A stretch of 56,634 nt of DNA. Source: JBFEYJ01 sp041563315. GTDB lineage: Bacteria > Pseudomonadota > Gammaproteobacteria > Thiohalomonadales > Thiohalomonadaceae. Numbering within the stretch: the first letter of the stretch is position 1; each line of letters opens with the position of its first letter. Where the stretch lies: the NCBI GenBank assembly GCA_041563315.1, contig JBFFNE010000011.1, forward strand, positions 1 through 56,634. Direction: 5' to 3'. A program made the position numbers and the translations under genes. Positions 16,215 to 24,598 of the stretch are shown one piece after another. The notes under the pieces are model-generated. The model had not been told where the DNA came from, did not search any database, and saw only the letters and a list, made by a program, of their open reading frames with translations.

Positions 16215-17501
16215 TTGAGCATGAACATTCAGGCCATTCGCGGGATGAACGATATCCTGCCGGGTGAGACTCCCGAGTGGCGCCACCTGGAGGAGGTGGT
16301 GCGGCAGTTGCTGGACGCCTACGGTTATCACGAGATCCGCATGCCGATTGTGGAGAAGACCGAGTTGTTCAAGCGATCTATCGGTGAGGTGACTGATATT
16401 GTCGAAAAGGAGATGTACACCTTTGAGGATCGTAACGGTGACATGCTGACGTTGCGCCCGGAGGGGACTGCCGGTTGTGTGCGTGCCGGCATTGAGAATG
16501 GTCTGTTGCACAACCAGGTCCAGCGCCTCTGGTACCGTGGACCGATGTTCCGTCATGAGCGACCGCAGAAGGGACGCTATCGCCAGTTTCACCAGATTGG
16601 GGTTGAGGTATTCGGCCTGGAGGGGCCGGATATCGATGCCGAGCACATTCTGATGACCGCACGGCTTTGGAAGATGTTGGGACTGGCCGATTCAGTACAG
16701 CTGCAGATCAACTCGCTAGGTTCGCCGGCGTCGCGCCACGCTTATCGCGCCATCCTGGTGGACTATCTTTGGCAGCATGTGAGCGAGTTGGATGAGGACA
16801 GCCGGCGCCGGCTGGAGAGCAACCCGTTGCGCGTGCTCGATAGCAAGAATCCGGCGATGCGCGGCCTGATTGAGGCGGCACCCAAGCTCACGGAACATTT
16901 GGATGAGGCGTCGCAGGCCCACTTTGCCACGTTGTGCTCGATTCTTGACAGTGCAGGGCTGAAATACAGCATCAATCCTTGCCTGGTACGCGGCCTCGAT
17001 TATTACGGCAAAACGGTGTTTGAATGGGTGACCGATAAGCTTGGCGCCCAGGGTACGATCTGTGCCGGCGGGCGCTTTGATGGACTGGTCGAGCAGCTGG
17101 GCGGCAAGCCGACACCTGCTGTGGGTTTTGCCATGGGGGTGGAACGTCTGGTCAGCCTGCTGGAGGCCGAGCAGGTACCAAGGGAGCAGTACCGTCCTCA
17201 CGCTTACCTGGTATTGGTCGGCGATGGAGCACAACAGCAGGGACTCTTACTGGCAGAGCAGTTGCGAGACGCCTTGCCGTTGTTGCGTCTGGAAACCCAT
17301 TGCGGCGGTGGCAGCTTCAAGAGTCAGTTTAAGAAGGCGGACAAAAGCGGTGCGCGCCTAGCGCTCGTTCTGGGTGAGGATGAAGTAGCTAACGGCACCC
17401 TTGGTATCAAATTCCTGCGTGAAGAAACCGAACAACAAGTACTTGAGCAGGCACAGGCGGAAGCATTTTTGGCGGACTATCTCGCCAAATGTGATATCTG
17501 A
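16215..17501 (+). CDS. hisS: Histidyl-tRNA synthetase
   Basis: A class II aminoacyl-tRNA synthetase. Motif 1 to motif 3 are visible: the GMNDILPG start, RYRQFHQIGVEVFG (motif 2), the histidine-binding LVRGLDYYGKTVFE and GRFDGL, and the C-terminal anticodon domain from about residue 330. I chose TTG at 16215 because it gives MSMNIQAIRGMND, in register with E. coli MAKNIQAIRGMND, after GGAGAGAG. ATG two codons later (16221) is the alternative. Confidence 0.96.
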   Translation: MSMNIQAIRGMNDILPGETPEWRHLEEVVRQLLDAYGYHEIRMPIVEKTELFKRSIGEVTDIVEKEMYTFEDRNGDMLTLRPEGTAGCVRAGIENGLLHNQVQRLWYRGPMFRHERPQKGRYRQFHQIGVEVFGLEGPDIDAEHILMTARLWKMLGLADSVQLQINSLGSPASRHAYRAILVDYLWQHVSELDEDSRRRLESNPLRVLDSKNPAMRGLIEAAPKLTEHLDEASQAHFATLCSILDSAGLKYSINPCLVRGLDYYGKTVFEWVTDKLGAQGTICAGGRFDGLVEQLGGKPTPAVGFAMGVERLVSLLEAEQVPREQYRPHAYLVLVGDGAQQQGLLLAEQLRDALPLLRLETHCGGGSFKSQFKKADKSGARLALVLGEDEVANGTLGIKFLREETEQQVLEQAQAEAFLADYLAKCDI

Positions 17502-17536
17502 TTTATAACGGCAATTAACCTATCGGGAGTCGGGGG

Positions 17537-18175
17537 ATGGAAATCTATAACTCGGAACAGGACCAGGTCGACGCGCTCAAGGCGTGGTGGGACAAGAATG
17601 GGCGAATTACGATCGTTGCGATCGTCGCGTTATTACTGGGTGTGTTGGGCTGGAAAAGCTGGGTGCAGAATCAGGAGCAGCGTGCCGAAGCGGCCTCAGT
17701 GCAGTACCAGCAGATGCTTGATGTGCTCGAAGTAAATACCACTCAGGCGATGGATATTGGTCGTTTGATTGTCGGGGAGTTTCCGCGGAGTACTTATGCG
17801 GTATTGGCTTCTATGGCGATGGCCAAGCTGGCAGTTGAACAAACGGACCTAGACGCCGCTGCAGCACATCTGACGGTAGCGACAGAGCAGGCCGGAGAGA
17901 AAGCTATTAAGCAGCTCGCGCAGCTTCGTCTTGCCCGCGTACTGCACGCTCAGGGTAAGGGGGAGGAGGCACTCGGCCTGTTAACCGCAGATGTTGCTCC
18001 TGGATTCCGTGGCAGTTATGACGAGTTACGTGGTGATATCCTTCTTAGTCAGGGGCAGAGAGCGGCAGCCCGAGATGCTTACAGCAATGCAATCAGTGGC
18101 TACAGCGATGCGCCGGAAAAGGGAAATCTGGTGCAAATGAAGCTGGATAATTTGGCGGAGAGTCAATCCGAGTGA
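17537..18175 (+). CDS. yfgM: YfgM family membrane-anchored TPR-like protein
   Basis: A 212-residue inner-membrane protein with a cytoplasmic N-terminus (EIYNSEQDQVDALKAWWDKNG), one transmembrane helix (about 24-43) and a periplasmic TPR-like helical domain. In E. coli YfgM (recently also called AncA) associates with the SecYEG translocon and periplasmic chaperones. The sequence and the place between hisS and bamB are standard. The stop overlaps the GTG start of bamB. Confidence 0.9.
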   Translation: MEIYNSEQDQVDALKAWWDKNGRITIVAIVALLLGVLGWKSWVQNQEQRAEAASVQYQQMLDVLEVNTTQAMDIGRLIVGEFPRSTYAVLASMAMAKLAVEQTDLDAAAAHLTVATEQAGEKAIKQLAQLRLARVLHAQGKGEEALGLLTADVAPGFRGSYDELRGDILLSQGQRAAARDAYSNAISGYSDAPEKGNLVQMKLDNLAESQSE

Positions 18176-19386
18176 AGTCGTTTTACCTAATCTTGATGCT
18201 AAGCCTGTTGGCCGGATGTAGTGCGGCCATCGATCCTGTTGAGCCGCCACAACCATTGACGGTGATTACTCCCGAACTGAAGGCTGAGCACCGCTGGGTA
18301 CGACAGCTGGGGAAGGGGAGTTACACGCAACATCTGCAGCTCATCCCTCTGGTTGATGGTGAACGGCTCTACCAGGCAGATAACCGTGGTCGTGTGGTCG
18401 CCTATGAGGCGTTTACCGGTGAGCGGCTGTGGCGAGTCGAACTGGATGCCCGGCTCAATGCCGGTCCCAGTGGAAGCGCAGATCTGTTACTGTTCGGCGG
18501 CGATGCCGAGGTAATCGCCTTGCACAAACAGGACGGAACCCTTGCCTGGCGCGCAGCGGTAAGCAGTGAAGTGTTGAGCCTGCCTGTGCATCAGGGTGAA
18601 ACCGTGGTGGTTCACACTGTGGACGGCAATATCATTGCGCTCGATGCGAACAGTGGGCGCCAGCGCTGGCGCCACAGTGAATCGGTTCCGACCTTGAGTT
18701 TGCGGGGCAGTGGCAACCCACGGATTGTCGATGATCGGGTCGTTTGTGGTACTGCCAACGGCAAGGTTGTGGCTCTCGGTCTGGGCGATGGGATGCTGCT
18801 TTGGCAGACCACTGTGGCTGTGCCCAGTGGCCGCAGCGAGCTTGAGCGAATGGTTGATGTTGATGCCGATCTGGCTGTAGCGGACGGCGTTGTCTATGCC
18901 GCCAGTTATCAGGGAAATCTGGTTGCAATGACGCTTGCCAGTGGTCAGCTGATGTGGAATCGAGAGATTGCCTCGGCCACAGGGATCAGTGTCGACACTG
19001 ATATGCTTTATGTGACCGATACGGCGGGTGATGTCTGGGCACTGTCGCGTCGCGGTGGGGCCACCATGTGGAAACAGACGGCACTACATCAGCGTGCCCT
19101 GACCGCCCCGGTGCAACAGGGCAACTACCTTATTGTTGGTGACTATGAAGGTTTTTTGCACTGGTTGGCGAAGGAGGATGGCCGGATCGTTGCTCGCTCC
19201 CGGATTCAACAGTGGCAAGATTACTTCCCGGTTGAGGATGAACTTTCTGCCTGGAGTGCATCCTATCCTGAAGACAGGGCGGTGCTGATGGCACCGGCAG
19301 TCCAGGGAGTGTTTGCCTTCGGCCTCGATAAACGCGGTGTCCTGGATGTATTCCGGATGTCACCCATCGCCCCAGCGGCGGAGTAA
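18172..19386 (+). CDS. bamB: Outer-membrane assembly lipoprotein BamB
   Basis: A lipoprotein of the BAM complex that inserts beta-barrel proteins into the outer membrane. It has a signal peptide with lipobox LLAGCSAA (Cys about 16), then an eight-bladed PQQ-like propeller shown by repeats such as GRVVAYEAFTGERLWRVEL and GNIIALDANSGRQRWRH. The 404-residue length is typical. It starts with GTG overlapping the yfgM stop, so it is coupled to it. Confidence 0.95.
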   Translation: MKSFYLILMLSLLAGCSAAIDPVEPPQPLTVITPELKAEHRWVRQLGKGSYTQHLQLIPLVDGERLYQADNRGRVVAYEAFTGERLWRVELDARLNAGPSGSADLLLFGGDAEVIALHKQDGTLAWRAAVSSEVLSLPVHQGETVVVHTVDGNIIALDANSGRQRWRHSESVPTLSLRGSGNPRIVDDRVVCGTANGKVVALGLGDGMLLWQTTVAVPSGRSELERMVDVDADLAVADGVVYAASYQGNLVAMTLASGQLMWNREIASATGISVDTDMLYVTDTAGDVWALSRRGGATMWKQTALHQRALTAPVQQGNYLIVGDYEGFLHWLAKEDGRIVARSRIQQWQDYFPVEDELSAWSASYPEDRAVLMAPAVQGVFAFGLDKRGVLDVFRMSPIAPAAE

Positions 19387-19388
19387 TC

Positions 19389-20816
19389 ATGAAGCCGGTA
19401 ATTGCACTCGTCGGTAGGCCCAATGTGGGCAAATCTACCCTGTTCAACAACCTTACCCGCACACGTGATGCGCTGGTCGCCGATTATGCCGGTCTCACTC
19501 GTGATCGAAAGTACGGTATTGGCCGGCTTGGTGAGCATCCCTACCTGGTAGTCGATACCGGGGGGCTCAGTGGCGACTCGCAGGGGGTTGAGGGCGAGAT
19601 GGCGCAACAGGTCAAGCGAGCCATCGGCGAGTGTGATGCGGTGATCTTCCTGGTGGATGCGCGTGACGGTCTGACGCCTTCGGATGAGAATATCGCCGGT
19701 TATCTTCGTCAGTGCGGTAAGCCGGTAACGCTAGTGGTTAACAAGACCGACGGGGTTGATGCCCTGATTGCCAGTAGCGAGTTTCATGCCCTCGCCCTGG
19801 GTGACCCCCTGCCTATCGCCGCCTCTCATGGACGTGGTGTGCGCAACATGATCGACCTTGTGCTGCACCAATTCGTCGCCGATGAGGAGGAAGCGGGAGA
19901 TGAGGAATCTGAGGAGCAGGGTATCAAGGTCGCCATTGTCGGCCGGCCGAATGTGGGCAAATCGACTCTGGTCAACCGTATTCTTGGTGAGGAGCGGGTC
20001 GTGGTGTTCGATATGCCGGGAACGACCCGTGACAGTATCTATATTCCCTTTGAGCGCGACGGCCAGAAATACACCCTTATCGATACTGCAGGGGTACGAC
20101 GCCGCGCCCGCATCAAGGAGACGGTGGAGAAGTTCAGTATCATCAAAACACTGCAGGCGATCACTGATGCCCATGTGGTGCTGATGGTGCTCGACGCTCG
20201 CGAAGGGATCAGTGAGCAGGATGCCCATTTGCTGGGCCATGCGATGGAGGCGGGGCGTGCCCTGGTTATCGCCATCAATAAGTGGGATGGGTTGGATCAG
20301 GAGAAGAAGGAACTAGTACGTCGTGAGTTGCTGCTTAAGTTACCTTTCCTCGATTTCGCGAAAATCCACTACATATCCGCACTGCACGGAACTGGCGTGG
20401 GGGAGCTCTATCGTAGTGTGAACAAGGCTTATGATTCGGCGATGAGAAAGTTCTCAACGCCGGAGCTGACAACATTGCTGGAATCACTGGTGTTTGCCCA
20501 CCAGCCGCCGACGGTGAACAATCGGCGTATTAAATTACGATACGCCCACCAGGGAGGAAAAAATCCTCCTATCATTGTCATCCATGGCAATCAGGTCGAT
20601 AAGGTACCGGGTAGTTACAAACGTTATCTGGAAAATGGTTTCCGCAAATACCTGAAGCTGGAAGGCACACCGATTCGTATCGAACTCAAGGGTGGAGAGA
20701 ATCCCTTTGCTGGCAAGCGTAACGAGTTGACCCCTCGGCAAATTAGTCGCAAACAGCAGCTGGCCGCCCAGGATAAGAAGACCGTGAATCGATATAGCAA
20801 AAAGAAGGGCCGTTAA
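19389..20816 (+). CDS. der: Ribosome-assembly GTPase Der (EngA)
   Basis: An essential GTPase for 50S subunit assembly with two tandem G domains: GRPNVGKSTLFNN (residues 8-20) with DTGG and NKTD, then GRPNVGKSTLVNR (near 187) with DTAG and NKWD. A C-terminal KH-like domain ends in KKTVNRYSKKKGR. It is 475 residues. It follows bamB by two bases and ends the long plus-strand run. Confidence 0.97.
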   Translation: MKPVIALVGRPNVGKSTLFNNLTRTRDALVADYAGLTRDRKYGIGRLGEHPYLVVDTGGLSGDSQGVEGEMAQQVKRAIGECDAVIFLVDARDGLTPSDENIAGYLRQCGKPVTLVVNKTDGVDALIASSEFHALALGDPLPIAASHGRGVRNMIDLVLHQFVADEEEAGDEESEEQGIKVAIVGRPNVGKSTLVNRILGEERVVVFDMPGTTRDSIYIPFERDGQKYTLIDTAGVRRRARIKETVEKFSIIKTLQAITDAHVVLMVLDAREGISEQDAHLLGHAMEAGRALVIAINKWDGLDQEKKELVRRELLLKLPFLDFAKIHYISALHGTGVGELYRSVNKAYDSAMRKFSTPELTTLLESLVFAHQPPTVNNRRIKLRYAHQGGKNPPIIVIHGNQVDKVPGSYKRYLENGFRKYLKLEGTPIRIELKGGENPFAGKRNELTPRQISRKQQLAAQDKKTVNRYSKKKGR

Positions 20817-20961
20817 CACTACACCCTCTACCGAAAAACACGATTTTCTCACTCGTCATCAATACTGCACTCCGTGGGGGAAAACGTGTAGCATATGGGC
20901 GGTAGGACAATAAATATCGCGAATAGTGACAGGAAGTTCGGAACATTCGATTTTCTGTTTT

Positions 20962-21021
20962 CTGCGGCCGCTTTCGCACGGTGATGACGATACCTATAAT
21001 ATTGGCCCCGTGCGGCCGCAG
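20962..21021. repeat. Inverted repeat CTGCGGCCGC/GCGGCCGCAG in the der-DUF2892 spacer
   Basis: A perfect 10-base inverted repeat spans 40 bases of loop; a further nested match CGCACGG/CCGTGCG lies inside. The spacer 20817-21111 has no gene. The element could be a small palindromic repeat or a transcript-ending structure; there is no T-run. Confidence 0.45.
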
Positions 21022-21111
21022 CGCTTTATAATCTTCTTGATTTTAGTACTTAATAATATACAGGTTCCACCACACGTCATTGACGTTGTCTTTAACTGAA
21101 AGGAGTAATCA

Positions 21112-21330
21112 ATGAGCATTGAACGCATCGTGTTTGCCGTTGCTGGCAGCTTCATCCTGTTGAGTTTGGCTCTTGGCATGCAAATGAGTCCGATCTTTCA
21201 TCATGAATACTGGTTGTTCTTCACTGGTTTTGTTGGTTTGAACCTGCTGCAGTCGGCTTTTACCGGCTTTTGCCCAATGGTCATCCTCCTCAAGGCTTTT
21301 GGCGCCAAATCTGGACAGGCTTTCGGCTGA
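21112..21330 (+). CDS. DUF2892 family small inner-membrane protein
   Basis: A 72-residue protein with two membrane helices (about 7-25 and 34-55) and the family end NLLQSAFTGFCPMVILLKAFG. Members of this family occur alone or fused to rhodanese domains (as in YgaP) and are often found in sulfur-oxidising bacteria. A near-consensus ribosome site GAAAGGAG precedes the ATG, and a strong terminator follows, so it is a single-gene unit. No catalytic residues can be named; the conserved Cys in FCPM is the only notable reactive group. Confidence 0.8.
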   Translation: MSIERIVFAVAGSFILLSLALGMQMSPIFHHEYWLFFTGFVGLNLLQSAFTGFCPMVILLKAFGAKSGQAFG

Positions 21331-21343
21331 AGACAGGAGAAAG

Positions 21344-21374
21344 AAAAAAACCCCGCATTGCGGGGTTTTTTTTT
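21344..21374 (+). terminator. Rho-independent terminator of the DUF2892 gene
   Basis: Stem CCCCGC-ATT-GCGGGG is flanked by an A-run before and nine T after, 20 bases past the stop codon. The A-run makes it potentially bidirectional. Confidence 0.9.
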
Positions 21375-21555
21375 GCTGAAATAAGGCTTCAGATAATTGA
21401 TTTGCTGGCGTAATTTTTTGGAATCCCGAGGAACTAGCCGCACTCCCATAACACCCTGCCACGGTAATAACCATTTCCTGTTAAGCGTTACTGGGTTCAT
21501 CCATCAAGTAAAATAATGAGTGCATGTGAACTTGCTGGTGATCGCAACGAATTAC

Positions 21556-21583
21556 AAAAAAGGCTCCTTAAGGAGCCTTTTTT
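21556..21583 (-). terminator. Rho-independent terminator of the SlyD-like gene
   Basis: AAAAAAGGCTCC-TTAA-GGAGCC followed by T6 is symmetric and can end transcription in both directions. It lies 24 bases beyond the stop of the minus-strand FKBP gene. Confidence 0.9.
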
Positions 21584-21607
21584 GAACAGTGTAGAGTTAG
21601 AGTGCGA

Positions 21608-22090
21608 TTAGTGTTCGTCTCCTTCCGGTCCATGAACATGACCATGGGCAAGTTCTTCCTCAGAGGCATCACGGACTTCAACGACAGTGACGTCGAAATT
21701 GAGGGTCTGGCCTGCCAGCGGATGGTTGGCATCGACCGTGACATTTTCACTGTCGACACCTGTGACGGTGACGATGTGCATACCCTGTTCAGAGCTCGTT
21801 TGGAATTGCATTCCAAGTTGGATCTCCTCGGCGTTCTCGAACATGTTACGAGGCACCGCCTGGGTTAGAGAGTCGTCCCGTTCGCCATAACCGTCTGCAG
21901 GGGCGACGCTTACCTTCAGAGCATCCCCTTCGCTCTTGCCTTCCAGCGCATTTTCCAGGCCGGGAATAATGTTACCGTGACCCTGAAGATAGGCCAGCGG
22001 ACCACGACCTTCGGAGCTATCGATGACTGTTCCCTGTGCGTCGGTAAGAGTGTAATCGATGGAGACGACTTTGTTGGCTGAGATGTGCAT
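21608..22090 (-). CDS. slyD: FKBP-type peptidyl-prolyl isomerase, SlyD family
   Basis: A 160-residue two-domain FKBP/IF protein that isomerises prolyl bonds and acts as a chaperone; SlyD also delivers nickel. The FKBP half is at the two ends (ISANKVVSIDYTLTDAQGTVID and HPLAGQTLNFDVTVVEV), with the insert-in-flap domain between (about 70-120). The C-terminal HGHVHGPEGDEH is a short His-rich tail, much shorter than in E. coli SlyD, so metal binding would be modest. ATG 22090 follows AAGGAT. Confidence 0.88.
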   Translation of the reverse strand: MHISANKVVSIDYTLTDAQGTVIDSSEGRGPLAYLQGHGNIIPGLENALEGKSEGDALKVSVAPADGYGERDDSLTQAVPRNMFENAEEIQLGMQFQTSSEQGMHIVTVTGVDSENVTVDANHPLAGQTLNFDVTVVEVRDASEEELAHGHVHGPEGDEH

Positions 22091-22194
22091 GATAAATCCT
22101 TGAAAAACGTCAAAAACATGAACAGTTTACGCGGTTCAGAAAGAGAAATCCAAACAGATTTTACCCAAAGGAAGCTGCGGGATGCCGAGTTGAA

Positions 22195-23136
22195 TTAATC
22201 TACGATCCAGAAGGGGACGGCCTGTGCTTCAAGAAAATGTCTGCCATCCGCTCCCTGGAGGATGGCAAAAGTGGCCAACATCCCTGCCTCCAGGCAGCTA
22301 TCGGCGATTACCGTGACGGAGCGAGCTGCATTTTCTATCGGATAGCCGGTGTACGGATTGAGGATGTGGCTGTAACGCTTGCCCTTATACAGCAGAAAGC
22401 GACGGGCATCCCCGCTGGTGGCGACACCACCGTGAGCAACAGCAATTTGGCCAATCTGCTGGACACCGGTGGCCGAAGGGTCATCCACGGCGATCTTCCA
22501 TGGTTGTCCGCTGCGACGAGGTTTGTTGATAAACAGATCGCCCCCAAAGTTAACGACAAACGAGGCCTCTGTTGACTGGCTAGCCAGTTGGGCGGCCTTG
22601 TCCACCGCATACTCTTTGCCGATCCCGCCGAAATCGATCTCCATCCCTTGCGGCAGAGTGAGAAACGGCGGCTCCCAGCTTAGGCGTGACCAGCCGATAA
22701 GACTAAGGCACTCCTGTACCTTGTCATCGTTGGGTGGTATGGCTCCAGGTTGAAAGGACCAAATTTTTCGCAATACGCCAGCGGTGATATCAAACAGTCC
22801 ATCACTCAGCTGGAAACACTGGGCAGCATAGTTGAGGAGCAGGGTTGTCTCTTCGTCCATTTCAAGGGGTTGCCCCTCGCCGTGATTGATACGGTGGAGA
22901 AGATTGTCCTGGCGGTAGCGGCTGTACTTTTTTTCGATGCGCCACGTTTCCTCGGCTACCCGTTGCACGATGTGTTGTGCTTGCGTTCGGTCCTCCATTT
23001 CCAGAAGTACCTCACAGGGGCTGGCCATCGCACTGAAACGCCCGATCCAGTAGCTGCCGCAGGTGCTGTGTTCGAGGGTGATACCCATAGCTGCTAAATC
23101 GGGTGGGGTGCTTGGCCCCACCGAGGTTTCCGTCAA
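22195..23136 (-). CDS. apbE: FAD:protein FMN transferase ApbE
   Basis: Covalently attaches FMN from FAD to a Ser/Thr of target proteins outside the cytoplasm. Visible are the N-terminal FSAMASPCEVLLEM strand, LSDGLFDITAGVLRKIW, the flavin-binding GIGKEYAVDKAA and NFGGDLFINKP, and the metal/FAD region VATSGDARRF...YSHILNPYTGYPIE. The start is uncertain: a TTG at 23136 overlaps the stop of the upstream gene, and an ATG at 23088 is the alternative; neither has a good ribosome site. No signal peptide or lipobox is seen, which is unusual for ApbE and may mean the start is mis-set or export is by another route. It is last in the TlpA-DUF4266-DUF3570 operon. Confidence 0.88.
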   Translation of the reverse strand: MTETSVGPSTPPDLAAMGITLEHSTCGSYWIGRFSAMASPCEVLLEMEDRTQAQHIVQRVAEETWRIEKKYSRYRQDNLLHRINHGEGQPLEMDEETTLLLNYAAQCFQLSDGLFDITAGVLRKIWSFQPGAIPPNDDKVQECLSLIGWSRLSWEPPFLTLPQGMEIDFGGIGKEYAVDKAAQLASQSTEASFVVNFGGDLFINKPRRSGQPWKIAVDDPSATGVQQIGQIAVAHGGVATSGDARRFLLYKGKRYSHILNPYTGYPIENAARSVTVIADSCLEAGMLATFAILQGADGRHFLEAQAVPFWIVD

Positions 23137-24383
23137 AAAAGAGTACTGTAACCGATTTGCACGATGGTGGCATCCAGTGTTGGATAGAGGTCGTAATTGC
23201 GCTGCAGACCTACGGCATCAGCCGGGTGGCTTTCGCCCGATTGCGTCATCTTTTCCACGCGGACATTGAACTCGCCGCTACCCAGCGGCATGCCGAATTT
23301 TAAGCCCACGGTGCTGCCGGTCATCTCACCCAGCCGCAGGTCCGCACTGGCATAGTTGGGCAGCGCGGTGTTATCGACCAGGCTGTGGCGATAGAAATCG
23401 GCTGCAGTTTGCTGGTAGCGACGGTAATGGGGTTGCAGGTAGTTACCACTGGGCAGCTCGTAACGGTATTTCAGATCCATGGTGTGGGAGCGAATTCCCC
23501 AGTCGTCCTGAAAGTAGCGGTAACTGAAGTAGATTACATCCTCGGTCAGCTGGTGCTGCAGCTTCCAGTAGAGGCTATCGCTGTTGCGCGTATCCGGCCG
23601 TTTCTCGTAGCGATAGTCCAGAGTTGAACCCGTGCCATCTACCACACTCAGTATCTTGTAGGGCTCGGTGAGATAACCGCTACTGGTGGTATGGCTGTAG
23701 TTGAGCTGGGTGAGGGTGTTGCGGTTGAGGACCTGAGTCACCCCAATCAACACGTCTACGGCGGTCTTTTGATTATCGTCCTCAAGCTCGCCGGTGGCAG
23801 GCTGGTTGGTCAGTTGCAGGCCGACCGGCGCGCCCCCTTCCGGTTTAATGACATCCAGGGTCAGTCCCAGACCGGCAGAGAGGGTGGTCTGCCGGTTGTT
23901 AAAATCACGACTAACGGTGTCGGAGACGCTGAGGGAGAGGTAATCCCGCTCGGTGGAGAAATTGGCGCTCATGGCGTTGCGCACCAAACGGTTCAGCTCG
24001 TGCTCCCAATCGACACCGACCGCTAGACGCACGTCGCTCAGATCACGCAGTGGCGTCTCGCCAGCCGGTGTGGTGTAGCTGCTTTCACCCGATGGCGAGG
24101 TAAATGTTTGTGCGGTATCTGTTGGCGTGGCGCCATTGGGTGATGCCCCTGTTACCGAGTCATAGATTGCGCGCAGGGTGACTACATCACCGGATTTTGT
24201 TGTTTTACTTACGGAAACGGATGGTGCGGCTACGGAGATCCTATCGGCCTCGTTATAGAACAGCATGCCACTTTTTATATCCCAGTCATTACTGTTCTGA
24301 TTGGCCTGGAGGGGATGTGACAGGACGGTGCAGGTTGCTGCTGCCAGTGCTGCCCGAATCGATGATTTGTTGGTCAGTTGCAT
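23133..24383 (-). CDS. DUF3570 family protein, predicted outer-membrane beta-barrel, possible flavinylation target
   Basis: A 416-residue exported protein with a signal peptide ending near HPLQA (residue 27), then many alternating amphipathic strands (for example VTLRAIYDSV, TTLSAGLGLTLDV, IYFSYRYFQDDWGIRSHTMDLKYRYEL). It ends in the C-terminal pattern IVQIGYSTLF with a final Phe, as in outer-membrane barrels. The family is DUF3570, without assigned function. Residues 75-81 read DSVTGAS, which fits the Dxx(S/T)GA(S/T) motif at which ApbE links FMN. The gene overlaps DUF4266 upstream by 10 bases and apbE downstream by 4, so all are one operon. Barrel and flavinylation are inferences from sequence. 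Confidence 0.8.
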   Translation of the reverse strand: MQLTNKSSIRAALAAATCTVLSHPLQANQNSNDWDIKSGMLFYNEADRISVAAPSVSVSKTTKSGDVVTLRAIYDSVTGASPNGATPTDTAQTFTSPSGESSYTTPAGETPLRDLSDVRLAVGVDWEHELNRLVRNAMSANFSTERDYLSLSVSDTVSRDFNNRQTTLSAGLGLTLDVIKPEGGAPVGLQLTNQPATGELEDDNQKTAVDVLIGVTQVLNRNTLTQLNYSHTTSSGYLTEPYKILSVVDGTGSTLDYRYEKRPDTRNSDSLYWKLQHQLTEDVIYFSYRYFQDDWGIRSHTMDLKYRYELPSGNYLQPHYRRYQQTAADFYRHSLVDNTALPNYASADLRLGEMTGSTVGLKFGMPLGSGEFNVRVEKMTQSGESHPADAVGLQRNYDLYPTLDATIVQIGYSTLF

Positions 24384-24589
24384 CCGCAGCCACCTCCGCC
24401 GACACCCTGTCCGCCAAATGATGCTTCTTTGCTGAAATAGATATGGTCATCCAGTGAGTTTTCGATCGCATCCGGAACCAGCTGCATTTTCTCTTGGGCG
24501 AGAAGATCACGATCCCAGGGTTTGACCGCTTCCATGCTGCAACCTGTCAGTGACAGCATGAAAATGAGAAATAGAGACTTTATACTCAT
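24374..24589 (-). CDS. DUF4266 family small lipoprotein
   Basis: A 71-residue lipoprotein: lipobox LSLTGCSM (Cys 17), then VKPWDRDLLAQEKMQL, and a Gly/Cys-rich tail GGQGVGGGGCGCN. The PW-x-R-x-LA region and the CGCN end are features of DUF4266. The two terminal cysteines could bind a metal or form a disulfide handled by the neighbouring TlpA-like protein; this is inference. It overlaps the start of the DUF3570 gene, with which this family is usually paired. Function unknown. Confidence 0.8.
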   Translation of the reverse strand: MSIKSLFLIFMLSLTGCSMEAVKPWDRDLLAQEKMQLVPDAIENSLDDHIYFSKEASFGGQGVGGGGCGCN

Positions 24590-24598
24590 TGTTATGTC

